DNA from: Pholis gunnellus
Lineage: Eukaryota > Chordata > Actinopteri > Perciformes > Pholidae
Reading direction: 5' to 3'
Assembly: GCA_910591455.2 (NCBI GenBank)
Contig: OU342820.1
Coordinates: 6,275,706-6,339,705 of the forward strand
Length of the DNA stretch: 64,000 nt
Positions 1 to 29,500 of this stretch are shown here, piece by piece; the first letter of the stretch is position 1; each line of letters begins with the position of its first letter. A program made the position numbers and the translations under genes. Under the pieces are notes generated by a model. The model did not search any database. It had not been told where the DNA came from and worked only from the letters and a program-made list of their open reading frames with translations.

Positions 1-389
1 CACACAGGAAATCAGAGACAAATGACCTCAACACAAACTGTGAACAATTTCTTCTTGTCTGATCGATTTTTTTAGCCCGAATAGAACTAACTTTAGAAAA
101 ACGCAACACAATACAACAATTACTTTGCACAACAGAACAAGAGGTACTGATCAATAGGCTCAAATGTCCATTTGTACACAAAACTACTGAAGACAGAGGC
201 TGTGAGGCTGTGCTTATTAATAGAGTTATTTAGAGAAACAGCCAGACAGAGCGATGTAATCATTGTCAACTATTTCTCAGAAAAGAGATGTGGTAAATTG
301 CAAGATTAAGTGTGTGTGTGAGAGAGAGATATATAAGGTTAAGATGAGAGGATAGTGTGTGTGTGTGTGTGTGTGCTTTCAGATCTCAC
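1..389 (-). other. mei1 intron at the left edge
   Basis: AT-rich sequence with one CA/GT microsatellite (about 351-375). I see no splice-bounded open frame. By position it is the start of the intron after exon 14. Confidence 0.6.
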
Positions 390-17251
<16,862 letters not shown>

Positions 17252-17430
17252 TTCTTTTGGTCGTTCCACCTGTTGAAACAGAAGATGCACACTATGGCGT
17301 CTCAACTTCATTTTTGCAAAGTCGGGGAGGTGAATGAAAAGCTAGCTATCCTAGCTACACAGCTCGACTAATTAAAGCTAACTACAACATTAAGCTAACG
17401 TTAGCGAATTAGCAACTTGCGTCATGCTCC
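17252..17430 (-). promoter_or_regulatory. mei1 5' flank / promoter region
   Basis: Sequence directly upstream of the mei1 start. It contains the palindrome GCTAACGTTAGC (17,393-17,404) within a run of TAGCT-type motifs. No TATA box is obvious. The role is inferred from position only. Confidence 0.35.
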
Positions 17431-19760
17431 CTCAAAAACAAACTGTAAGTACTTTTAAGGAACACTTTTGAAAATAAAACGTAGTCTAAGTATTGACAAA
17501 GCTACCACAACAAACACATGTATGTAATTCGGTAAACCAACCATTAACTAAACTAAACAGTTATGTAGCAGATGGAGGTAAATGTCACCACTTTCATCAA
17601 GCCTCGAGGTCAGGTCGCGTGCTCATGGATGGTGCGTTCCAGACAACCTCGGAGGTCGGAATTTTCCCAGTTGAAATTTACGAAACTCAATAACCAGTTA
17701 ATAACACGGTGAGATATTTTGACATCGACTTAAATGCGGAACCGTTTTTTTTTGCAAAATTGTATTAAAGAATATATTACAATGTAAGTACAAAAACTAA
17801 TATAATGGCACGAATATTTTACATAGAGAATACACAAGTATTATTACTGATAACATTTTGTACACAAAGTATTCAAGGTGAAATGAATGGCATTAAAAGG
17901 TGCATCTTTCTACTTCCTGCATTTGCTTTTTGTTCTTTGTGAGGTCAACTCAGTCAAATATAAAGGAATGGGTAAAATAAAACAATTAACAACACAACTT
18001 TCCTGATTCTTATAGAATAACACTGAAATAACAAACTCCAGTGGTGAACAATTGTAGATAATTATTACAAGCTATTACACCATAATTTCCAGGCAAAAAG
18101 TAATTGCTTATAAAAGTTAGAATACAGTGAAAGTAATTAAATTGAATCTATGACATTTCATCAAATGTCTTGGCTCTCCACACTTGATTGATTCATATAG
18201 AAGTAATCTCAATAATTATGACTGATAGCAAAATACTGCATTTGCCATGTTATCACATTTATATATATATATTACCTAAACTGCCTGCACTTAGGTTCCA
18301 GGTTTCTTCCCAATGGTTTGTTGGTCCACCACTGTTTATACAGTAGTGCTATTAAAGGTGTAAGTGTAACAAAAGCCTCTGAAGTTCAAGGGTGTAGGCT
18401 CATATCTTATATTTGAGCAAGAGGCATACACTATCTTCAAAATGATGCATCAGCATCAATTTAGCCTCCAAGGAATGTCATTGCTGAATAATATGCCGGG
18501 GATAGTGGGATGCATGAGACCGTTCTGCAGTATCACTTAGCAGTGAAGGCCACAATTTGGTTATCACCATGACAACAAAAGCCTCACGGCAACTATCTGA
18601 TGATGGGAGCGTGGGGGCGAGTATCAACCGCTACCAACGTGTCAATTTATAATCTCTCTCTCTCTACTTCTCCTTAAACAGAGTTCACTGCACATCAAAG
18701 TAGTGCTTGACACACAGTGAAGCCAGCTCAGCTCTGCCTCATGAGTGTGAGCTTCTTTGTGACAGTGTGCAAGAGTGTGTGTGCTCTCATGCACTCGGGC
18801 AGATCTTTCAAAGTGTCTCAGTGTGCAAGACGTATGTGCAGGAAGTGGTCAGCGCCTTGTGTGGCTGACTGAATATAGTAGCAGACCTCTGACAAGCAGG
18901 TGGAAAATATTTGTTTCCAAAGTCTCCATTTGTACTTGGACAGGAGCTAAATCCATCAGTCTCAGAGACGTATTGGCCCCTCGGGGGGGGGGGGGCGGAC
19001 AACAGAGAAAGAGACAAAGTGCCTCTCAGGTGGGAGCCGATGCATATCGGTCAACTTTATTTGACAACTTCTTCACATAAGAGAATTCTTCGGGGGGCCA
19101 ATAAAGCACAGAGACAAATGGATTTAGCTTCGGTCCAAGAATAAGTGGAGTCCTAACGTGCAAGCATCTGCCTCATCACTGCGGGGCCTTTTCTTTTCTC
19201 TCATTTCACTTGAACCACTTCCTGTGTATAACCCCTCCACACACACATACAGGCGCATACAGATCAGTAGTGTAAAACAACCATGCAGTAATATACTAAG
19301 AGACACCCAGTTACATACAGCAGACGTCATTGGGGGGCGTTGAGCTACCCTAAATATAGCCCTATACCTTTTTTTTTCCAGTCACCAACCCACACTGTGT
19401 CACACCATCACTCAGTGCTGCTATTATGGTTGTTTCCAGTGACAACGACATGTACAGGTTAGGCAGCAGCCACAGCAAAGGTAACAATGACAGCTGTTCT
19501 CACTGTGGTCATCCTGTGTACATATTTAACGGCATTAGAGACAAAATATTGGAGGACTGGGTGCTGCTTCACTGCCCAGACAATAGATAGTCCTGCATTC
19601 ATTGTTAATACAACAATTACACCAGTTAGTCTCTAACTGGAGGGTCTCGATATCATGCATTTTAAAAAGGACATTCCGAATATGTAAACCATGACCCCAA
19701 ATAGTCTGAAAAAAGCGCTTTTTAAGATATTTAAAATGAAGTTTGGTGCTGAGAAACGAA
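17431..19760. other. intergenic region between mei1 and the ANKFN1-family gene
   Basis: AT-rich with no splice-bounded coding sequence that I can support. It holds a 13-base G run at 18,984-18,996. The flanking genes are divergently transcribed. Confidence 0.6.
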
Positions 19761-19775
19761 TGAGATAAAAGTAGG

Positions 19776-19830
19776 AAGGGGGCGGGACGAAAAAAACGCG
19801 CGTGTGTGTGTGTGTGTGTATGTGTGTGTG
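19776..19830 (+). promoter_or_regulatory. candidate promoter of the ANKFN1-family gene
   Basis: A GC box (GGGGGCGGGAC, about 19,779-19,789) is followed by a GT-rich stretch and then the candidate first exon. The start site is not determinable by eye. Confidence 0.35.
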
Positions 19831-19834
19831 TGCA

Positions 19835-20028
19835 GGAGAAGCGGCAGTCTCTCAGTCTCTCGGGTGCAACGTTCAGGTGCGCTTCACCCTCAGAGGTGAA
19901 AACTCCTGAAGTCGGTGCGATGGATTATATCTGACTAACAGACAGTTATTTAATTAAAAAAAAACATGTGGAGGCACCGGGGCAGCGTTGGAGAAAAGGG
20001 CCAATTAAAGAGAGAGTAACGTCTGACG
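19835..20028 (+). other. putative non-coding first exon of the ANKFN1-family gene, with two uORFs
   Basis: The 3' end is a strong donor (CTGACG then GTAAGA, at 20029). Joining it to the acceptor at 22,236/22,237 leaves an in-frame TAA (20,017-20,019) ahead of the main start, so it would be 5' UTR. It carries two short uORFs: 4 codons plus stop at 19,920-19,934, and 17 codons plus stop at 19,966-20,019. The 5' end is a guess. Confidence 0.4.
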
Positions 20029-20736
20029 GTAAGAAATGAAAACTCAACTACTTTAACCTGTTGTGCACATTGATTGACCCCGTTGCTCCATTCGGCGCCA
20101 TATGATTAACTATGGATTCATGTTGTTTTTCCACATGGCTTTTCTCAGTCTTGTAGATAGCTAGTAGCTATACTCCATATTATATGATGATATCACTCTT
20201 CTAGGTTTACAAAAACAAAATCTCGTTTATAAACGCTTCTTGGTCTTTTATAGTTTTGTTGAAACTTTAATTAAAAGTAAAGCAACCTTTTATGATGATT
20301 TAGGTTGTCATTAATCTGGTATGCTGAAACATTCACTGCCTACTGCTCGGCTGTGGCTTTTTTTTTTCCAACTATCATAATCTGTAACTGGCTTCTTATG
20401 ATGTCTTCATTTTGCCTTTTGCAATGTGTGTCCCTGAATAATCTATAGGACACATACATTAATGTACACAAAATGCATTCTTGGAAACAAAGTTAGATGC
20501 TTGAAGGTTGATTTCCTCTGTGGTTTATTTGCACAAATGAATGTACTGCATTACTTCCTGTGGGATTATAAATATTAGTCATCAGATGTTTCCATGCTCA
20601 ACTTGACAGGAACAGAAAGTATATTTGCAAACACACAGCATACTCTACCCTCAGTGTGTTAGATAAAAAATTCAAAAAAGCCAACTTCACCACAACCCGA
20701 GACTGGCATGCAACAAAGCCACAATGAATCTATTGT

Positions 20737-20741
<5 letters not shown>

Positions 20742-20796
<55 letters not shown>
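20742..20796. repeat. (GT) microsatellite
   Basis: Long GT run within the putative first intron of the ANKFN1-family gene. Confidence 0.95.
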
Positions 20797-20797
<1 letters not shown>

Positions 20798-21246
20798 CAC
20801 GACTTAGCATATGTTCGCTTTAAGTTACGCATTCGTCTTCTCCTCCCAGGTGTTTTTTGCCTGGTCTTATCTTTGCGCTGCCCCAAAACAACAAAGACGA
20901 AGGCAAACACTAAAGCTTATCTCCTCTCTCAACTGCTCCATCAGCACTTTCCACAACTGATGTAAGACACAACAAACAAACAGGGGGAAACTGTACCAAT
21001 AACAGTGACTGGTATTAGCCGTATACAATACGCCAGCATCCCCACATGCAGGCAGTGCGGGTACTGTACACACCGGTGAGCCCCACAGTGAGGTAGCAGG
21101 TACAATGTGTCACTGAGACATGTGGCGTCATTGGGGCCAGAGCCCTCAGATTCTGTCCTCAGATAGCACCAACCAGGGGAGTATTCGCTTTCACACAAGG
21201 ACAGTGGACTACTCAGCACACCAGGACTTGACTTGACGGAGGTTAA

Positions 21247-21270
21247 ACCCCCCCCCCCCCCGCCCCCCCC
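21247..21270. repeat. poly-C tract
   Basis: About 22 C residues interrupted by one G, followed by an A run. Confidence 0.9.
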
Positions 21271-22272
21271 AAAAAAATCTGAAATTTGAGTCTTTCTTTT
21301 TGGATGGGAAAGCGGTGAGGAGAGATGACAGAGAGGATGGAGTTTGAATATATTCCCTTCTTCCAAAGATGCTCCTCAGATCTGCCTGCTGACGTGAACT
21401 GAACAGACGAGAAAGTCCCGCCAAACTGCAAAAAAAAAAGAGAGATGAGAGAAAGCAGATGAGGAGAAAGACAGTGACAAATGTAAGAAAGACGTGATGA
21501 TTGAAGATGAGAGGAGGGGTGGGGGGGTGTATGCCATTCTGCATTTGCTCCAAGGGTTGGGGGAAAGAAAGAAAAAAAACAAGACAGATTTTCAGGCTCA
21601 AAAGTGACTGATTGTAACGACGAAAGCGCGATGGATTTGATAATGAACCATCATTACGGCGGTGACGGTGATGGATTTTTATCGTCAAGCTGATGCTGCG
21701 AGGAGATTCATATTCATTATGAGGAGAAACTTTTTTTGGCTCCCCTACATGAGATTGCTTTTCTTCAGTTAATTGGATTGATGGGTCGGTTGCTTTGTGC
21801 GCCGAGAGACTCCATTCAGAGCGAATAAAACCCGTGTCGCATAATAGAGAGTAAGAGAGGGAACAAAAGGGAGAAGAGTGAGAGGCACATATGCTGCCAG
21901 GCATTTTTTCATCTGCTGAGTTCGGGCATAACTTTTATCCATTTATCCACCTACACAGCAGCGCTACTCAGCTCAGCCTAGACTCAACTGCAGAGGAATC
22001 TGTGTGAGCCTGACTGTATATTCTGCCTTCTCAATTCAAGCACTCCTCCAGGTTTCTGATGACTTTCACCTTCTCTCATAGTCTCCTCTTTCTCCCCCAT
22101 GTTGTAATTCTTTGTTATCTGTTTCAAATGCCACTTTTCTCATCCCATCTTCCCTCTCCATGGCTCCTAGGTCCTAATCTTACCCTCTAACTAATCTATC
22201 CCTCACTATTTCCTCTTCTGTCTTCCTTCTCCTCAGCTACCTGTCTCCCTGTTCTCCCTCTCCTCTCCTGCC

Positions 22273-25200
22273 ATGTCAGTGTCCATGAAGAACCCGCTCC
22301 AGCGCCGGCGCTCTCTCGGCCCCGTCTCGCCCAAACGCATCTACCGAAACCTGTCCGTCAGACTGAGGGGTGGAGAGTCATCTGTTGCCAAGGAGATGGT
22401 CGCACCCAAACACCTGAGCAAGTCTGCAGATGTTGTAAGATATTATACGGCGTCATTTTGTGTGTGTGTGTGGGGGGGGGGGGGGATACTTTGCCCGTCC
22501 TCTGGCAGGTTGTCTTTATCTAAAAATGACGGGATCTTCTTTTGACATTACATGCTGACTCGGTGTAACTGTGAATACATTATCCCAGGCGAGACTGCTG
22601 CTCTGATTTATGGTTTGATTTATGTGTCCGCTGTTACCGCCTCCGCCCGTTGCCGCTTTCCATGCGCAGCAGCTCCCTTCACTTATATCTCATGAAATAA
22701 ATCTCTCGTTCGATATGAATTCTTTCCTTCCGTCTCACTCCCTCACCCGCCCACCGGCTGTTGGCCCTTCACCCGGCTCCCCATTAGTACCAGACCCTGT
22801 GGGAGGCAGTGGAAAATGAGGACACTTTGGCCGTACAAAGCCTGCTGTCCAGAGACCACACCAACTGTGGAGGAGGAGGAGGAGGGAGCAGCACCAGGGA
22901 GCGAGGAGAGAAGAAGGAGAAGGACTGGGAGAGGGAGAGGGAGAAGGGGGTGAACAGGGTGAGCGACCAGGGCCTGGTCCCCCTGGACGTGGCTGCCCTT
23001 ACCCACAATTCCCCTCTGCTCCATGTGTTGACAAAGGCGGGGGCCAGACATAACCCTGTTTGTAAGTCTCATGCTTTTGAAATATCATGGACATTCTGTT
23101 GGAAGTGGATGGGTTTAATTCAATGCAAATCCTATTCATGCTCCCTCTGGACTGCGTTTTCCGCTCAGTGTGCCGACCAGCAGAGTGGGCCCTTAAGCTG
23201 GATGCGCTGGTGTCACTGGCGGGCAAACGGGTGGAGGAGAGGAAGAACGAGCTGTTGAAGAAGGCGGGGTCAGGGCCTCAGGCACAGGCCGAAGTCCACA
23301 GACACATCCGCCTCTGGAGCCTCCGGCTGCAGCTGTACTGCCGCATGAGACGGAACTTCCTAAACACAGGTCAGTGGTCTTTGGTCAGCTTGTGGCATTT
23401 CGTGAAGCACAGCTTTGGACACAAACTAGGTCACATGACTATTTTTTTCCTCCAGTCTTTTCAGTCCCCTCTAGCTAGAGATACTGGTATTCTTGCTCCC
23501 CCCCCCCCTCTGCCCTCTTCAAACTCAATCTCAACAAGGTAGAGCTACTTTGTTTCCAACGTTCCTCTACATAACCCCCCCCATCACTTCTAGCTGACAA
23601 CAACACCGCAGTGATCAGGTATTCAGCCCTGCCTCTCGCTTCAGTTTGACTGATTTCCTGTCTGGACTCTTGTGACGCCGAGCTGGCCTCTAGAAAGTCA
23701 CTCCAATCCCTCTCAACTATTCCAAACTTCAACAGACTGCCTTGTCATCAACCTTTCCAAATTCTCCCATGGCCCTACACATTGTCCACCGGCTGCCAGT
23801 GGCTGCTTGCAATCAAAATTGAAACCTTGGTGCCGGTGGATGCACACGTAGAAATCCACACTCCGCCTTGAATGCCTTCAAGGCTTGACGTTTATTTTCC
23901 TCTCCTCCTTCCTTTCCCCTGCACCGCGCTGCTCAAGTCGTCTTTCCATCGCTTCAAGCTCTCGTTTTTGTGAGAATGATGTGATGATCCCCTCTGCGCC
24001 TACTTAAATGACTCCGTATAAATGTTTCTCCTAAGCTCTCATTTCGTTAATCTCTCAAACGCTTTTAGTTCTCCTCCCCGACTGTTTTATGATCACGGTG
24101 TTATTGTAAGGGCAATAAGGCGCCGACTTTCATTCTTGGTGCACTGAAATGAATAATACTCTCTGGATAGGAGTGTCAGCTCAAAGCACAACATGTTAAA
24201 TATGAATGCGATACAACGTGATCACGCTGCAGGAATCCTTGTTTAGCTGGTGCCGGGGTTACGGTTGTTATTGAGATGGTTTGCTGATTCCCGCAGGGAG
24301 AAACTCTGCTCACTGGTCTCCATTCACAAGCAAGCAGGTCAGAGTGCAGGCTCAGCAGCAGATCAGCTCCCACAGAGCTGGTGGAGACTCAGTGCCTTGG
24401 GACAACACACAGCTGCGACGGGGAGAAGCTGTACATTTTACTAGCATCACTGGTTGGTTAGGTTGAGGGCCAGGACACAGAGGCCCACTCGCAATCTCCA
24501 CTCTCACGGACTTTGAGGCGCGTTCCCGCAAAGTCCGTGAGAGGGTTTAAGGCTGTCCCGCTGTCAAATCAGTCGAGTCTCTCTCTCGCAGACATTTGGG
24601 GCCCTTTATGAACCCTTTCCGTAAAGTCAGCATTTAAATGCAGACTTTGCCCAAGGGGAATTACCCACAATTCATAGCAATGTGACGTTAAACACGGGGT
24701 AACCAGTGGAAGCACGGAGACGTAGAAAAGACACACGAGTGTTCAGCCCGTCATATTAAATTCACTCGGAAACATAAAGGAGTAAAAATGCAACACAAAA
24801 GCACATGAAATCAGAAGAATGGAAGCAGAGATTATGTTACACAGATTTATTCATCAAGCATTTCATTTAGTCATTGAAGCCGTTTTGACAGAAACGAGTA
24901 AATAGATTATTTTGAAATGACCTCTCATCTTGTGAGGAAAGAGCCTGGAAATCAGGGAAAGTCAAAATAAAAACCCACAGTCTCTCACACTCAACTGCAG
25001 GTGACGTCAGTAAGTCCCTGAGGGTTCAGGGTTTAAGGCCTTAGGGGGCCGTTGGGATTGGGCCAGAGATTCTTTTCCAAAGTACAAAAATGATTTATTC
25101 ATCATGTGGTTGTCCTTTGAGAGTTCGCTGTTCTGCTGCTCAATATTAACACTAACTACACATGTCAGGAGCCAAATGTGTGTGATGGTTAGTATTACTT

Positions 25201-26484
25201 TATAATAAAAACATACATTGCAATAGCACAGAATACATACAGTGTGGTTGTTGTATTTTGTCTCAGTCAGTCTCAGAGCTAAGAAGTGCTCGTTTTGAAC
25301 AGTGGTCTGTCTAAATGTTTTACACCAGAGCTCCCCGGGCCTCCCAGTCATGTGTCCATACTGGTGACCAGCACATCCTCTCTGTTTGTGACAATCAAAG
25401 AGCCAGAAGGTCACACCATCGGGCTCATCACCCGCTACAGAGGTAGGTGGTGCACAACCAGACATTGATATATTATAGATAAAGAGGGACCGGATGGTTA
25501 AATAAATACAATCAAGGTGTCACACATCATTTAAGGGGGTGGAGGGTATAAAAGCCTCGTAGTCGTGGAGCTCACCTGGCTTCTCTGTTTTTGTTACTTG
25601 GCTTTACAGCTGCATAAGTTACATACTTCTCAGCCACGGGTAGTTTAAGCTCAGGTATGAGCAAGTTCCCGAAACTGTAAACACTCAAATCCTTAGTTCT
25701 CCCCTATGGGGGCTTTGAGCAAAGCCAGAGAATAATCTGTCAGTGGGATTGTTCTGTGTTCACAGTGGAATGGAGCACCTCAGCCAGCTTCAAACGCATC
25801 CTCGGCTCAGCCCAAGTCTCGGAGACCAAGAACCCTTCCTACAGCATCAAGGGGCTCACAGCAGTAAGTCAGACGGCGTGCTTAGCACATGCTGAAAATA
25901 GTTTCGGGGCATCCAATCACGCATTAGCTCCAGACCTACACCCAGACTCTGTTTATAGGGCCCCACATCATCATGGACTGTGCTGAACCACTTCCCATAA
26001 GAGAGCACTTATCCCCACTCGGCTGCCTTACTGAACCAGATTAATGAATAATGACAGCAGTATGTGATCCCTTTGTCTCGGAAATAAACGATTTTATAAG
26101 GTTAACATGCACGGTGATAATTTGGCGGTCTGGTGCTTCTCCAAATGCAGGGAGCGCATTACTTCGTGAGAGTGAGCTGCTACAACGTGAAAGGATGGGG
26201 CCCGCCTCAGTGCTCCACTCCGGTCAGCGCTGCCCCCTCCAGTGAGTATTTCTGAGCTGCTAACTTTGATGAATGCAGATTTAGCGCTCCGAAGGGGGCT
26301 CCATTCTTTCCCTCTCTGTCCGCGAGTAATGAAATTAAGTTGGCTGACGTCAAGCTTGATGTGGAAAAAGTGGATTCCACTCACGGCTGGCAGATTAATG
26401 AAATATGAAAAAAAACCTGGAATTAAAGATGTCAGTGCGAGTCAATGGGCCTTGTACTTGTGCTTTGAGTTTGAATTGGCCTCG

Positions 26485-26522
<38 letters not shown>

Positions 26523-29500
26523 GCAGCACTGTTACTTTCCACTTCATACTGTGAAAGGAACATTGCCACACAAAGGGAAACATATGTATACAAATGCAAA
26601 TATAAAGTACTACCAAATCAGTGATACTCAACATGTTGCAGTGTCAGTTAGGTAACACAATTTGACTTGAACATCGACTCTAACTTTTACGGAGACGTCA
26701 GCGGCTCGGAATGAATCAGCGTTTAAACAAGTCCCGGCACACAGATTGTCTCTCGCGCGTTCGCTCTCTCCGAATCACGAAGATCGAAAAAAGAAAAAAA
26801 AAAAATTCAGTCCTCAGGATTCTCCTGCAAATGAGTTCTTGATGTCTTTAATGATTATTCCCTGATTGCATGAAACCTGAGAGTTTCTCTCTTTCTCCCT
26901 GCGCAGGTTGGAGGGAGTGCATCGGCGTGAAGTCACAGTTCAGAAATCACGAGGGACTGGTGAGGAAACTGCTGGAAGACGCCAGAGAGCCACATTACAG
27001 AGGATTCTGCACAGGTAACACCCGGGTCTTTGCATAGTGCAGCTGCTGTGAAGCAAGCATATAGGAGTCCATATATGAAACTATATCACTGTATCACAAT
27101 GAAAAGAAAAGAAAAAAACATTGTTGGGCTATTTGCATGACCTAATTTATACACGTTTGGCATTAAACGGCAGCAAAGTCCCAATTTTCTTCCATTATTT
27201 TATCATGTACTAAAAAACATCTCTCCTCCCAGTATGACAGCGTGTTTATCGTTTTCCCAACCTGAGATTTGCAATCAGAATTTCTTGTATTTTTCAAATG
27301 TCATGGTAGTTTGACCTTGTTTTCTGCTGTACATAATGAACACTGAGAACATCAAACCTTTATTGTTATGATGTTTCGTAAGGTCCCGAAATGCTAACTT
27401 GAAAGATTTTTATGCTTATTCCACACCGTTTTATCTCAGCAGCATGCACTGCATCACCTCTTCTCATTGCAGAGGACATCGTCTCCCCACCCCTCGCCCA
27501 TTCAAATATCGGTGTGCGTGCGCAGTGAATGTGCTTTGGCAGATAAAACGTGATTCTCATCCCGACTCATCCTCCCTCTGCTCCGCTCCACAGAGAGCTC
27601 TAAGCCCCAGAGTCCCAGCAAGCGGCTGTCTGTGTCTCGAGGCATCAAACAACTGTTCCAGTCCGCCACCAAGTTTGTTCGTCTCCTGCAGAGGTAGCGC
27701 TCCATTTGTCTCACCCGTCCCACTGAGCCTTGAGGATATGGGGAGTAACGGATGAAGTGTGTGGCGACCACAACAGTGTCGACTACAAAGTCCAAACTCC
27801 TACCTGTTACGGTCATTAAGGAGAACAGCAGTCACATTAAAGCTGCTGTAGCCTCAAGAGTAGCGAAGTGGTACTTTCAACGGGGCGATGTTTGAAATCA
27901 CTTAACTGTGGGACGTGGCAGCTCAAGGCTTCAGCTACCACAAGTGTTAAGTAGACCACACTACATTAGATGGCAATGGATAAACAAGGCAAGTAGGGAA
28001 AGGGTAACTGCAAGAATAGGAAGCCCAGCGTGGCTTTTAAAAAGTGTTTTAACACAACATAGATCATTGGAAAGGTGGTGGCTTGATAAAGGAAAATGCT
28101 ATTTTGAATGAAGACGCAAGTTGGCCATGAGGTGAAGTGTCCTTCACGGTCGACGGTGATGACAGCGCCGTCTGAAGATCGGCGTATTGAGCAAAAACAT
28201 GTGTCCTACCGTCATTTGTTCTGTCTTTGCATTGGTTGTTTCAGGGGCGTGTACTTGGCTACTGTGTTCTACCACAAGGAAAACATCCTGGTGACGGCCG
28301 AAGATCAAATCCCGCTGGTGGAGATCCAGTGCTGCTCCACCTCCATCACCCACGACTTTCTTTGGTTTGCCAAGGTAAGCTCCGTTGGGAACGCGGTTAA
28401 CGCAAATGTCTTCCGTGAATTGTTTTTCCATCGTCTCATTTATCAGTTCTACAGATGTAATTATTCAGAATGAAGGCTGTGGAATTTTTCTGTGCGAATC
28501 GCAGTTGATAAATGTATGTATTTCTTTCCTTGTAGTTGTCCTGTGCATGGCAACAAGTGCCCTGGCTCCAGCAGGCCCTTTCCTCCGCTCATTCATCTTC
28601 CTCCTCCCTCCTTCAGAACAGGCACAACATCTTAAGAGCCGTTTCCCAGCTGCAGGTAGGAAGTTAAGCCGCATACGCACAGCACGATGAGAGGCATCCA
28701 AATGGGTTAATTGCTATTTAAATTACCTCCTAATATCTCTCCTTTGTCTTGCTCTCAGTGCTTTTCTCTCTGGTGCCTCGCTTCCCTATCTCAAGCTGCA
28801 TACCTGTACCCCCAGAACTTGTGTGTTTCACTGCGTTAATCCCCAACGCGCTCACATTTATTCATCTGCATGTGTCTGTTTTACGCCTCCACCTCCCTCT
28901 GCCGCCAGTCTTCCCTGGGGACAATGCACCTGGGCCAGGTGTACTACGAGCCTCTGAAAGACCGGCAGGGCAACGTCTTACTGGTGACTCTGAAGGAGTT
29001 CCCAAACCCTCCCGGGTGAGAAAGCGTCCTTCGTTTCCTCCCGTTTTATCCAATGAAACAAAGCATTTTTCAATCAATGTGCTGGGCTTTATCAAGAAGA
29101 CAAATCTGAATCTCCTTTGGGAGATAAGATCCTAATCAGACAACAGGCTGGGCTCGCTTAGCACAAATACAGAATGAGGCTTTCGAGACATCCAGCCTCT
29201 CTGTTGGTTTTTGGTGTCATACTGGCTTCGTTACGCCAACGCGTACTAATCATCTTTTCATTGGCGGTTCCATGTGGTTGCATTTCGTTTGAACCTTTTG
29301 TTGTGTGCGCCTCTCAAAGCCCTCCAGACCCTCCGCTCCACTGGATGCCCCTGGCTCGTCTGGAGAAGAACCGCAGCAGAACTCCTCTGCTGCCTGAGCC
29401 CACTGCCATGGACATGCTCTACGATCAGCTCAGGGTGAGCCTGGGTTTACGTAAAAAAGGGAGGCACACAGAAAAGGGGTCTAATATTACAAGGCAGTGT

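Noticed and set aside
21209..21904. 231-codon minus-strand open frame
   Set aside because: Crosses poly-C/poly-A tracts in the first intron of the ANKFN1-family gene; Ser/Phe/Leu-rich with no family features.
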